Shown here piece after piece: positions 1 to 7,176 of a stretch of DNA of 11,356 nt. The notes beneath the pieces were generated by a model. It worked only from the letters and a program-made list of their open reading frames with translations. It was not told where the DNA came from and ran no database searches. The DNA is from Baffinella frigidus (Eukaryota > Cryptophyceae > Cryptomonadales > Baffinellaceae): positions 567,476 through 578,831 of the forward strand of contig MU646370.1 in NCBI GenBank assembly GCA_026770585.1, read 5' to 3'. Each line of letters opens with the position of its first letter. Position 1 is the first letter of the stretch. A program made the position numbers and the translations under genes.

Positions 1-151
1 GAGAGGCGTTAATTCGCAAGCTTGCCGGCGATCGGTCAGAGGCTGGCGCCGACTTTCCTCCGGGACTCCGAAGTGGAGAACTGAGAGGCGTTAATGTTCC
101 AGCTTGCCGTCGCTCGGTCAGAGGCGGGGGCCTGCAACTTGCCGGCGATCG
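1..151 (+). repeat. degenerate 82-bp tandem repeat
   Basis: The block starting GAGAGGCGTTAAT at 1 recurs at 83 with the same following features: a CTTGCCG(G/T)CG motif at 21 and 103, then TCGGTCAGAGGC. A third partial copy, CTTGCCGGCGATCG, lies at 138-151. The repeat period of 82 is not a multiple of three, so the first two copies would be read in different frames. That argues against a simple coding repeat. The left end is cut by the window. Confidence 0.6.
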
Positions 152-336
152 AGCGAGGATGCGGAAGTCGGTGAGACCGAACTCCTGAAGAAGAACTGTG
201 AGTGAGGATTGCGTCAGCGGCTGTAGCAAGGGCTCATATCCTTTTAGTCTTTGTGCTTAACAATTGTTTTAAAAAAATCTTTTTTCAGCCCACTGTGCAC
301 CGCATGGCTGCTCCCCACTCCCCGCACCTCAATTGA
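3..336 (+). CDS. doubtful 3' end of a spliced gene entering from the left
   Basis: No known protein is recognised. A frame is open from base 3 to the codon at 168-170, where a GTGAGA donor-like sequence begins at 171. A pyrimidine run ending in CAG sits at 281-288, with a CTTAAC branch-like site near 256-261. If 171-288 were an intron, the join would be phase 0 and the frame would run 15 more codons to a TGA at 334-336. An A-rich stretch follows at about 369-387. All of this is inference from weak consensus sites. The 82-bp repeat in the first exon shifts frame between copies and speaks against it. Confidence 0.18.
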
Positions 337-422
337 CCCTCCCCCCCCCTCCCCCCCGCCTGGAACTTGAAAACAAATTAAAAAAAATGAGGGTTGAGAT
401 GGCCCTTTCGACAGGTTATTTG
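337..422. other. gene-free segment with C-rich and A-rich runs
   Basis: Contains long C runs at about 341-358 and an A-rich stretch at 369-387. The segment near 390-422 resembles 2722-2740, with a deletion of about ten bases in the latter. It therefore belongs to the repeated subtelomere-like junction described at 423. Confidence 0.4.
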
Positions 423-453
423 GATCAGGCCGCTCAAAAAAACGGCTTTAGGG
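423..453 (+). repeat. subtelomere-like junction repeat, copy 1
   Basis: A 31-bp sequence beginning GATCAGGCCGCTC and ending CGGCTTTAGGG recurs at 2741-2771 with 29 of 31 bases identical. In both places a TTTAGGG-like tract begins at its end. It therefore marks the border between ordinary DNA and telomere-like repeats in the same orientation twice. Confidence 0.8.
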
Positions 454-1739
454 CTTAGGGTTCAGTAGTGTGTAAGGGTTATGGTTTAGGGTTTCGGTTT
501 TCGGGTTTCAGGTATCGGGATTCGAGTTTTGATTGCATGGTTCATGGTTGAGGGTCTAGGGATTAGGGGTTGGGGATGAGGGTTCAGGGTTAAGGGTTTA
601 GGGTTCAAGAGTTAGGGATGAGGGTTTAGGGTTTAGGGTTTAGGGCTTCTAAGCCAAAGGGTGAAGGGTTCAAATGGTGAAGGGTTGAGGGTTGAGGTTT
701 CAAAGGGTGAAGGGTTGAGGGTTGAGGTTTCAGGGTTTAGGGTTGAGGGTGTAGGGTCTAGGTTTTAGCGTTTGGGGCTGAGGGTTCAGGGCTTAAGGTT
801 ATGGGTGTTGGATCTAGTGTTTAGGGTGTTTAAGGTTTTTGTGTGAGGGTTTGGGTTTTTGGTTATAGTTTTCAAGGTTTACGGTTTAGGGCTCAGGGTT
901 TAGTTGTTGGGGGTTGGGGGTTTGTGTTGATGGTACAGGGCGGAGGGTTTGGATTTGAGGGCTCAGGGTTACGGGTTTAGGGTTTAGAGTTTAGAGTTTC
1001 AAGTTTCGGGTTTAGGTTTTAAAGGTCATGGCTGAGGTTTCGGGTTTAGGGTTTAGGTTTTAGGGTTTAGGGTTTGGGTTTTAGGGTGTAGGGTTTAGGG
1101 TGTAGGATGTAGGGTGTGTGGTGTAGGTTTCAGGGTTTATGGTTTATGGTTTATGGTTTAGAGTTTATGGTTTAGGGCTCAGGGTTCAGGGTTCGGTGTT
1201 CAGGGTTTAGGCTTTGGGGAATAGTTTTAAAGGTTTAATATCAGGATTTGGGGATCAGGGGTTTCGAGTGAGGTTACTGTTGACGGTTCAGGGTTTTGGT
1301 TTTAGGGTTTAGGTTTGAGGGTTTAGGGTTCAGGGACTAGGGTTTAGGGTTTAGGGTTTAGGGTTTAAAGTTGAGGGTTCGGTTTTGGGGGGTTTTAAGG
1401 TTCTGGGTCAGGGTTTTGTGTCGCGGGTTTAGCGCTTGGTGTTGAGGGTTTAGGGGTCAGGGTTTAGGAGTCAGTTTTTTAGGGTTTAGGGTTTAGGGTT
1501 TGGGGATTAAGGTCTAGGGTCCAGGTTTTTTTTCTTTAGGGTTCAGGGTTTAGGGTTCATTTTGTGGGGTTCAGGGTTCACAGGTTGGGTTCTTGGTCGT
1601 AGCCTTTAGGGTTTATTGTTTAGTGTTTATGGTTATTGTTTATTGTTCATGGTTTAGGGTTTAGGGTTTAGGGTTTAGGGTTTAGGGTTTAGGGTTTAGG
1701 GTTTAGGGTTTAGGGTTTAGGGTTTAGGGTTTATGGTTT
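448..1739 (+). repeat. TTTAGGG-type telomere-like array (G-rich strand)
   Basis: About 1.3 kb is dominated by TTTAGGG and one-base variants (TTCAGGG, TTGAGGG, TTTATGG, TGTAGGG). The left part is strongly degenerate. Eleven perfect TTTAGGG units in unbroken register occupy 1653-1729, at the right end. Sub-blocks include a 30-bp tandem duplication (676-702 and 706-732) and a TTTATGG run at 1137-1157. TTTAGGG is the Arabidopsis-type telomere unit, also found in many algae. The orientation is that of a right-hand chromosome end, yet the sequence continues. Confidence 0.93.
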
Positions 1740-1782
1740 CTAAACCCGCTACCGCCTGCCGCGCAGAGGATTGGTACCTAAC
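1740..1782. other. spacer at the telomere-repeat strand switch
   Basis: The + strand changes from GGTTT to CTAAACCC at 1739/1740. About 31 bp of non-telomeric sequence (1748-1778, containing GGTACC) then separates this from the continuous CCCTAAA-type array. This is the inversion point between the two opposed arrays. It could be filler DNA at a fusion point or an assembly join. Confidence 0.75.
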
Positions 1783-2006
1783 CCCTAAACCCGAAACCCG
1801 AAACCCGAAACCCTACACCCCAAACCCAAAACCCTAAACCCCAAACCCCAAACCCCAAACCCCAAACCCCAAACCCCAAACCCCAAATGCCAAATGCCAA
1901 ATGCCAAATGCCAAATGCCAAACCCCAAATGCCAAACCCTAAATCCTAAACATTAAACCCTAAACCCTAAACCCTAAACATTAAACCCTAAACCCTAAAC
2001 CCAAGA
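1783..2006 (-). repeat. CCCTAAA-type telomere-like array with variant blocks
   Basis: These 224 bases divide into exactly 32 seven-base units with no register slip. In order they include CCCGAAA x3 (1790-1810), CCCCAAA x7 (1839-1887), TGCCAAA x5 (1888-1922), one CCCCAAA, one more TGCCAAA, and then CCCTAAA units with two CATTAAA (1951-1957, 1979-1985). Grouped variants inside a perfect period are typical of telomere variant repeats spread by slippage or unequal exchange. The orientation is that of a left-hand chromosome end, opposite to 448-1739. Confidence 0.92.
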
Positions 2007-2272
2007 CCCTATCAAGCGAGAAGTTATTCGGATTGCCGACTGGCACTTTTGAGGCAGACGATCAGAACCACTTCGCAGGGAAAAAGGCCTACTTCCAGAA
2101 GATCGACGACCTGGGATGCTTATCAGAGGTCTGGGTTCGGTTCAGACCGACGTTCGCCGCATCTGCACAGGGGGCGAGAGTAGGCACACGTAAGATCCAA
2201 TTCACACAGCAGCAGGATGTGCTTGCAAGGGCAGTCCGGAAAATCGTGCTCCTGCAGGCAGATGATGAGTAA
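2007..2272 (+). pseudogene. 5'-truncated open frame abutting the telomere array
   Basis: A frame without ATG is open from 1985, inside the last telomere units, to a stop at 2270-2272. From about 2007 it encodes roughly 87 residues of mixed, protein-like composition, including the segment KKAYFQKIDDLGCLSEVWVR, and ends LLQADDE. I do not recognise a family. The coding-like sequence begins exactly where the CCCTAAA units stop. It therefore looks like the C-terminal part of a gene whose upstream part was lost when a chromosome end formed here. It could also be a last exon or chance. No promoter or start codon is visible. Confidence 0.35.
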
Positions 2273-2337
2273 AACAAACAGGGATCGACGCCGTACGAAT
2301 GTCTGCTGCTGCTTGCGCGCGAGCGAGGGAGCGAACG

Positions 2338-2340
<3 letters not shown>

Positions 2341-2377
<37 letters not shown>
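2341..2377 (+). repeat. (GA)18 microsatellite
   Basis: Unbroken GA dinucleotides for 37 bases, preceded by an imperfect GAGCGAG/GAACGAG stretch from about 2318. Small frames through it are simple-sequence artefacts. Its complement type, CT, forms a larger tract at 10715-10828. Confidence 0.97.
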
Positions 2378-2378
<1 letters not shown>

Positions 2379-2602
2379 ACAAGCGGCTTCTGCGCAGCCC
2401 TCCCGGTGTCTAGCTCTGGCTGAGTAAATCCTGGTGAAACTTTATCTGGAGGAAGTATTCACACAGATCGAAAGAGGACACTATCCTAGGAGGTCCATCC
2501 AAAGATCAATTGATTTGGCCCAGGGGTCGAGGAGTAATGGCCGTTTGAATGGCGGGCCAGCCTCACGGAATTTTCATTTTTGGATTTTTTTTCGCGCTTT
2601 AC
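2378..2602. other. no clear gene; one short open frame
   Basis: A 62-codon + frame (2434-2622, GTG start) contains a plausible-looking stretch, LYLEEVFTQIERGHYPRR, between about 2437 and 2490. It then turns into low-complexity sequence. It may be an exon remnant, but nothing identifies it and no splice sites are convincing. The rest is unassigned. Confidence 0.3.
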
Positions 2603-2649
2603 AAAAAGACTTAAAATTGTGAGGGGCCCTTACAATCTTAAGTCTTTTT
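2603..2649. repeat. 47-bp near-perfect palindrome
   Basis: The arms 2603-2625 and 2627-2649 pair around G2626. Twenty-one of 23 positions are Watson-Crick, with one G-T pair (2621/2631) and one mismatch (2615/2637). The outer stem is AAAAAGACTTAA and the inner stem AGGG/CCCT. It is a compact fold-back sequence outside any gene, possibly a short MITE remnant or cruciform-prone site. Confidence 0.85.
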
Positions 2650-2659
2650 CAAAATTATT

Positions 2660-2721
2660 TCCGGCCAGTTAGAATTTGGGGCCTAAGGGAAATCCTAAGG
2701 ATCTCCGGCCAGTTAGAATTT
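2660..2721 (+). repeat. 18-bp direct repeat pair
   Basis: TCCGGCCAGTTAGAATTT occurs at 2660-2677 and again, identical, at 2704-2721. The two copies are 44 bp apart and lie just right of the 47-bp palindrome. Function unknown. Confidence 0.85.
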
Positions 2722-2740
2722 TTGAGATGACCGTTATTCA

Positions 2741-2771
2741 GATCAGCCCGCTCAAAAAACCGGCTTTAGGG
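2741..2771 (+). repeat. subtelomere-like junction repeat, copy 2
   Basis: Matches 423-453 at 29 of 31 bases; the differences are at the 7th and 20th positions. The match extends weakly to the left (GAGATG.CC...GTTATT). As at copy 1, it runs directly into telomere-like repeats. Confidence 0.8.
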
Positions 2772-2830
2772 GTTGGGTTGAGGTTTCAGGGTTCCGCGTT
2801 TATTGTTCAGTGATCAGGGTTCAGGGAGCA
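2765..2830 (+). repeat. short degenerate TTTAGGG-like tract
   Basis: About 65 bases of TTTAGGG, TTGGG, TTGAGG, TTTCAGGG and TTCAGGG variants follow the junction repeat. They fade into unique sequence near 2830. The orientation is the same as the long array at 448-1739. Confidence 0.65.
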
Positions 2831-4071
2831 TGAGCAGCGAGAGCAGGCAGGCCGAAGATTAAGAAGCATAGACATTGTATTTTACTTTTGTTTCTGAATA
2901 TTAGAAACGATCCACACAATGACTTGCGTGTTTCCTGTTGGTCTTGAATCAAGACGGGACGGGCTGCCGCTTCAGATTACACGGACGCACCAGATGGGCG
3001 AGGCAGTCCCTGCACTAAGATTCCGCGTGTATTTCCGTTGAGAGCGGCCGTACACCCCCCTTGCACCGCCGTCTTCTTGCCCTCCTCACAGGCAACGGTG
3101 GCATCGCACATACTTCTCTCGCGCAACTCTGACTCCTGCTGGTCAGCTAGGCTTCCTGGCCCTGTCGAGGTGTGTCAGGGCTCTCGCATGCCCTCTTGAT
3201 TTGAGGGCTCTTCACACGCATCGATCAGTGACTCGGAGCATGCGAGAGAACCCGGGCTTCTTGCACTTGGATCTTGAGAGGACAAAGACTCAGTCCGATC
3301 GCGGAGAAGCCCTGGACGTGAGAGCATTCAGCGCAGCGGGGGTGGCGAGGGCCTGTCGTGCCCTCCACGCGTTCAGAGCACGAGAGCCTCTGAGTGTGCG
3401 GGCACTCAGCAAAACAAATCCGGTCTCCTCCGACTGGGATCGCGTGCTGGTCCCCTCTGCCTCTTCCGCGTTCCACGAAATCCAGCCTTGCTTCCCACGC
3501 TGTGTTTCGGGGGCTGGCGACGTGTTCTTGGACGAGAGAGATCCCTGGGAGGCGCAGGGCTGTAATGCTTCCCAGGTCGCACAGGAGTGACCTTAAAACA
3601 GAGAGCCATACAGAGAGGACAGAGACAGAGACACGACAGAGTTCGAGGAGCCAGGGAGCTTATGGAGCTTATGGAGCTTTAATGAACGTCATACAGCAGC
3701 ACGAACGTTTCTTGGCCCGATGGACCGAAACGCCGTGGTGAGCACGGCCGTGGGGGCTGGTCCTGGAGCTATAGCAGGTTTTAACACAGAGAATTCCGAC
3801 CGACCCTTACTTGGCGAACCCCCTTCATAACAAGACAGGCTGTGCGTACAGCCCATCTCCTGTCTGCCCCACCCACGTCCCACAAGCAGCCTCTCACGGG
3901 GTATGCGTGGGACCCCTCTATTCTCACCCAGGTAGCTACTCGCACGTTCCTCTTTGGGATGTGGTCGGGGGTGGCGCGCGTGGTCTCACAATCCCCTCTT
4001 TGGAGCTCGAGTTTGACCATCACTTTGAACTTTTTTTTGGTTGACTAAAAACCGATGCCGTTTGTTTGAAA
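2831..4071. other. gene-poor segment, no convincing coding region
   Basis: Open frames here (for example 3201-3590 on +, TTG start, 129 codons) lack recognisable domains, lack ATG starts and overlap frames of similar length on the other strand. I do not call genes. Small structures visible are a GTTTCT...AGAAAC hairpin at 2890-2908, a GTCTTG-AAT-CAAGAC hairpin at 2941-2955, and three 9-bp units of GGAGCTTAT type at 3655-3681. The stretch may hold untranslated or exon remnants, but nothing in the sequence decides this. Confidence 0.4.
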
Positions 4072-4077
4072 AATAAA
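4072..4077 (+). terminator. AATAAA polyadenylation-like hexamer
   Basis: AATAAA on the + strand, about 440 bp upstream of the kinase start, after an A/T-rich patch. It could end an upstream transcript that I cannot otherwise define. A hexamer alone is weak evidence, and polyadenylation signals differ among protists. Confidence 0.2.
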
Positions 4078-4510
4078 GAGCAGAGCAGGGCGCGGTAACT
4101 GCACGCCGCCTGACCGCCTCACCTTCTCTTCTCTTGGATGGTCACGAGACCTCGACAGTGCCACCTTCGTCAAGCCCCGCTGGTCGCGAGGCCTTTGTGA
4201 TCGGCTGTGTGGGCGGAGACGTTCGGAGCTGCTGGGTGCAACAGGGGAGGGTTTTGCTCCTCAGGCGCTCAGCGCCCAACGGAGGAAAGACTGCTGGAGG
4301 GTGGCAGCTGCTGGGTGCAGAAGCGTGGGACGGCGTTCAGCTGCTCGTCGGGACGCGACGAAGCTGCTTGGCACGGCCCTGGACGGTTGGAAAGAAGTCG
4401 GAGGTCCAGCGTGCAGCGGGGCCCCCATCAGAGTCGCAGCAAGCGTCTGAGCCCCCCGCAAGCGGGGGAGCTCGGCGTTTGCTGAAAGGAGGGGAGGCGG
4501 GACGTCGGCG
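4078..4510 (+). promoter_or_regulatory. upstream region of the kinase gene
   Basis: This 430-bp segment must carry the kinase promoter and 5' leader if the gene starts at 4511. Visible points are a CT-rich patch at about 4115-4137, a 14-bp direct repeat AGCTGCTGGGTGCA at 4227-4240 and 4306-4319, and no obvious TATA box. A frame at 4134-4631 overlaps the kinase N-terminus out of frame, has no family resemblance and is not called. Confidence 0.35.
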
Positions 4511-6280
4511 ATGCGTGATAGAGCAACCAGGAGTAGAAGCAGCCGCGATCCTGGAAGCCCGTGCCCGTCTCCAGGCGATCCTCCTGGAATCCCGCAGCCG
4601 CGATCTCCCCTCTCGCCGGCGAACCGCATAATGCGGCTGTCCGACGCCGGGTACAACACTCGATCCGCGAAGAAGCACAAAGAGAGAGTTCGCACGCGAT
4701 CTGAGTCGGAGGAGTTGAGAGAGGGCGCGCAGGGTGGGACGGCAGCGAGCGTCGTGACGACGCGGAGTCGGGCGCACATGCAGTCGCTGATGGAGTCGCA
4801 AGGGCATGAGGAGGTGGACGGAGAAGATCTGCACGGGGAAGATGGGGTGATGCGGATGGAGGCGATGCAGATCGAGGAGCACGGGAACCCGGCAGGGGCG
4901 GCGCAGCGGAGCGAGTCAAGTTCGCAGGGGGGCGCCACTTCGGGGGCGCACGACTCGGACCCCGGCTCGCAGCGGGGCACGACGCGCGCCAACAACCCCG
5001 TAGTGCGGCTGACGGTGAAGCTGCTGCACACGTACCAGGGGATCAACGAGAAGTACTACGCGAAGGCGAACCAACGAAACAACGGCGGGTACGACGACGA
5101 GAACGGCGACTACATCATCAAGCCCGGCGACGTAGTCAACGGCCACTACAAGATCGCGCGCCGGCCAAACGGCGCGTCGCCGCTCCTCGGGAAGGGCTCC
5201 TTCGGGCAGGTGGTGTACGCGCACGACATGCGGAACACCAACCGTCCGGAGGGCGTCGCGCTCAAGATCATCAAGAACCACCGCCACTGGCACGAACAAG
5301 CCAAGTGCGAGATCGAGCTTCTCCGCCAGTTCACCGAGGTCCCGGCGGTCCCCGGGCAGGGCGACTGGGTGGACTACGCGAACGTGGTGCGGCTGCTCGA
5401 CGACTTCGTGTTCCGCAACCACTGCTGCCTCGTCTTCGAGCTCCTCCCCTTCACGCTCTACGACCTCCTCAAGTATTCCCGCTTCCGCGGGGTGTCGCTC
5501 CAGCTCGTGTCCAAGTTCGGGATGCACCTCGTGCGCACCCTCCACTGTCTGCGGCAGCCAGAGGTGGACGTGATACACTGCGACTTGAAGCCTGAGAACG
5601 TGATGCTGCTGAAGCACGACGACCACCGCGTCAAAGTCATCGACTTCGGCTCATCCTGCACATCCAAGCGCCAGCCCTTCACCTACATCCAATCGCGCTT
5701 CTACCGCTCCCCGGAGGTGCTCCTGTGTCGACCGTACGACCACGCGATCGACATGTGGAGCCTCGGGTGCATCCTGGTGGAGATGCACTCGGGGCAGCCG
5801 CTCTTCAACGGCAAGAACGAGGCGGAGCAAGTCCGCAAGATCTGCGAGGTGCTCGGGATGCCCCCGGACCACATGATCGCGCGCGCCGGGCCCAAGTCCA
5901 AGGTCAAGACGCTGTTCCGCAAGGACGCGTCGGGGGAGTACGTGATCGCGACGGACACGGAGACGATCTCGGGCCCGACGCGCGACTTCCGCGCCATCAT
6001 CCGCAACCCGGGCGTGAACCTCCTCCTCACGCCCGAGCAGGACAAGATGTACACGCTCTTCGAGGACCTTCTCCGGAAGATGCTCGTGTTCGACCCCGAA
6101 GAGCGCATCACCCCCGCGGAGGCGCTCGTGCACCCCTTCCTGATGCCGCCGCCCCCCGAGGCGGGCCTGCGGCGCGAGAACGACCACATGGAGATGTCGC
6201 CGCGCCCCGAGACGCCTCTCACCTCCCGCACCACCCCGCGCGCCGACAAGGTCGACCAGGCCGTCCAGACGCAGAAGTGA
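4511..6280 (+). CDS. DYRK1-class dual-specificity protein kinase
   Basis: Probably a Ser/Thr kinase that autophosphorylates a tyrosine, of the DYRK branch of CMGC kinases. Members act in nucleus and cytoplasm on cell-cycle, splicing and transcription proteins. Seen in the 589 residues: a disordered N-terminus (1-160) with a basic, NLS-like cluster (51-63) and an acidic patch (98-112); the DYRK1-type LTVKLLHTYQGINEKYYAK segment (167-185); a DYRK-homology box, GYDDENGDYIIKPGD (193-207); Gly loop LGKGSFGQV (226-234); Lys252; Glu267; gatekeeper Phe309; catalytic HCDLKPEN (356-363); DFG (378-380); activation loop FTYIQSRFYRSPE (390-402). The usual YxY is FxY, but the key second Tyr (392) is present. 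There are about six extra residues before the Gly loop. An in-frame TGA at 4448 makes 4511 the first possible ATG; Met41 (4631, A at -3) is an alternative. Intronless. Codon use turns strongly GC-ending after about residue 130. Confidence 0.95.
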   Translation: MRDRATRSRSSRDPGSPCPSPGDPPGIPQPRSPLSPANRIMRLSDAGYNTRSAKKHKERVRTRSESEELREGAQGGTAASVVTTRSRAHMQSLMESQGHEEVDGEDLHGEDGVMRMEAMQIEEHGNPAGAAQRSESSSQGGATSGAHDSDPGSQRGTTRANNPVVRLTVKLLHTYQGINEKYYAKANQRNNGGYDDENGDYIIKPGDVVNGHYKIARRPNGASPLLGKGSFGQVVYAHDMRNTNRPEGVALKIIKNHRHWHEQAKCEIELLRQFTEVPAVPGQGDWVDYANVVRLLDDFVFRNHCCLVFELLPFTLYDLLKYSRFRGVSLQLVSKFGMHLVRTLHCLRQPEVDVIHCDLKPENVMLLKHDDHRVKVIDFGSSCTSKRQPFTYIQSRFYRSPEVLLCRPYDHAIDMWSLGCILVEMHSGQPLFNGKNEAEQVRKICEVLGMPPDHMIARAGPKSKVKTLFRKDASGEYVIATDTETISGPTRDFRAIIRNPGVNLLLTPEQDKMYTLFEDLLRKMLVFDPEERITPAEALVHPFLMPPPPEAGLRRENDHMEMSPRPETPLTSRTTPRADKVDQAVQTQK

Positions 6281-6556
6281 TGCGTGGGGGCGTGGGACTA
6301 ACTAGCCGACTAGCCCCCTTTTCTGCCGAGGCTGTGGCGGCGCAGCTGGCGTGTCGTAAGGGGGCGGGGGGGGTGGGCAGGCGAGTGCGGTGCCTGCCTG
6401 GCCTAGCGGGGCTGTGTAGCTGTCTGCCCGCCTCCGGAATCGTTACAGTACCCGGATTTGGGGATCAGATCATTAAATTAATTTAATCAGAGATTGCGGA
6501 AGCTGCAGTGTCACGTCTGCTCAGGAGCTGCCCTCACGTACAGCCTGAGTACAGCC
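6281..6556 (+). other. 3' flank of the kinase gene
   Basis: A GC-rich stretch with a G run (6361-6376) leads to an AT-rich 16-bp perfect palindrome, ATTAAATTAATTTAAT, at 6472-6487. No AATAAA is seen. The palindrome is the most likely landmark for the transcript end or a cruciform site, but that is inference. No gene follows before the fold-back cluster. Confidence 0.4.
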
Positions 6557-6661
6557 TATCTCGTAAGTGGCGAGTAGGCTCACATGCCCTACCGTAGCGC
6601 CCTAGGATCTGCCTAGGACCTTTTGGGGGTCAATTTTGACCCCCTCGCCACTTAAGGGATA
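6557..6661. mobile_element. family I fold-back element, copy A
   Basis: A 105-bp TA-flanked element. The 17-base ends 6557-6573 and 6645-6661 pair (15 Watson-Crick, one G-T, one mismatch). Inside lie three hairpins: H1 GTAGGC/GCCCTAC (6574-6592), H2 CCTAGG-ATCTG-CCTAGG (6601-6617), and H3 GGGGGTCA/TGACCCCC (6625-6644), which abuts the right end. There is no coding capacity. Terminal inverted repeats with TA at both ends fit a non-autonomous Tc1/mariner-type (Stowaway-like) MITE. A structured RNA is the alternative. Confidence 0.75.
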
Positions 6662-6769
6662 TCCCTTAAGTGACCAGTAGGCGCATACGCCCTACCGTAC
6701 ATGTAGGGCCCTAGGACCTGCCTAGGGCTTCCACGGGCGATTTTTCGCCCGTTGGTCACTTAAGGGATA
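6660..6769. mobile_element. family I fold-back element, copy B
   Basis: A 110-bp element with perfect 17-bp terminal inverted repeats, TATCCCTTAAGTGACCA (6660-6676) and its complement (6753-6769). Hairpins are H1 6677-6695, H2 GCCCTAGG-ACCTG-CCTAGGGC (6708-6728) and H3 ACGGGCGA-TTTT-TCGCCCGT (6733-6752). H1 abuts the left end and H3 abuts the right end. It shares its first TA with copy A, so the two insertions sit back to back. Confidence 0.82.
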
Positions 6770-6853
6770 GCTGTACAGGCAGGCGCACTGCCTGCATGCG
6801 AACATCGCACTTGGGCTGCCTGCGAATGCTGCGAAAATGCAGGTGCATGCACT
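6770..6853. other. spacer between fold-back elements
   Basis: Contains a GCAGGC-GCACT-GCCTGC hairpin at 6779-6795 and repeated TGCATGC-like words. No gene or element ends are recognised. Confidence 0.35.
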
Positions 6854-6976
6854 TACAGGGGTACCTCGCTCACACGACACTGCCTCCCCCTAGCACCCTA
6901 CAGTAGGCCTAAGCCTAGGGCCCTAAGGTGGTCCCTAGGGGGGGGGGCAGTTTCTTGTGAGCGAGGTACCTCTGTA
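6854..6976. mobile_element. family II fold-back element, copy D
   Basis: A 123-bp TA-flanked element. The ends 6854-6874 and 6956-6976 are inverted repeats with 20 of 21 bases matching, starting TACAGGGGTACCTCGCTCAC. Weaker pairing continues inward through an AC.GCC / GGCAGT stretch into a C5 / G10 pair of runs. The interior holds CCTACAGTAGG (6897-6907) and CCTAGGGCC facing GGTCCCTAGG. There is no coding capacity. TA target duplication and CAGG ends are compatible with Tc1/mariner/pogo-type transposons. Confidence 0.8.
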
Positions 6977-7049
6977 CACGGGGGGTCCTCTACGCCGCTG
7001 GCCGCGTGCACGCGGGCAGCAACAAGGTTTCTCGCAAAGGTGTGGAGGG

Positions 7050-7176
7050 TACAGGGGTACCTCGCTCATAAGAAACTGCCCCCCCCCTAGGACCACCGTA
7101 CATGTAGGGCCCTGGGCATAGTCCTACTGTAGGGTCCTAGGGGGAGGCGCTTTCTTATGAGCGAGGTTCCCCTGCA
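7050..7176. mobile_element. family II fold-back element, copy E
   Basis: 127 bp. The left end TACAGGGGTACCTCGCTCAT (7050-7069) and the right end pair over about 26 bases with two mismatches; the right-hand TA has become CA. The interior has CCTACTGTAGG (7123-7133) and a 19-base word, ACCGTACATGTAGGGCCCT (7095-7113), identical to 6694-6712 in family I copy B. The elements therefore share internal sequence across families. Confidence 0.78.

Noticed and set aside
448-1739. A true chromosome terminus at this array
   Set aside because: Non-telomeric spacer, an opposed array and ordinary sequence follow, so as assembled it is internal.
2089-2423. Frames through the GA microsatellite on both strands
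   Set aside because: Simple-sequence frames; only the + frame ending at 2272 has protein-like composition.
3201-3741. Overlapping frames of 67-129 codons
   Set aside because: Several frames on both strands are open over the same bases, starts are often non-ATG, and no domain or motif is seen.
4261-6249. Long minus-strand frames opposite the kinase (for example 4261-5046, 4916-5626, 5651-6187)
   Set aside because: They mirror the GC-rich codons of the kinase gene and show no independent motifs.
5725-6486. 253-codon + frame overlapping the kinase C-terminal half
   Set aside because: A +1-type shadow rich in Arg, Ala, Gly and Pro, caused by GC-ending codons of the real frame.
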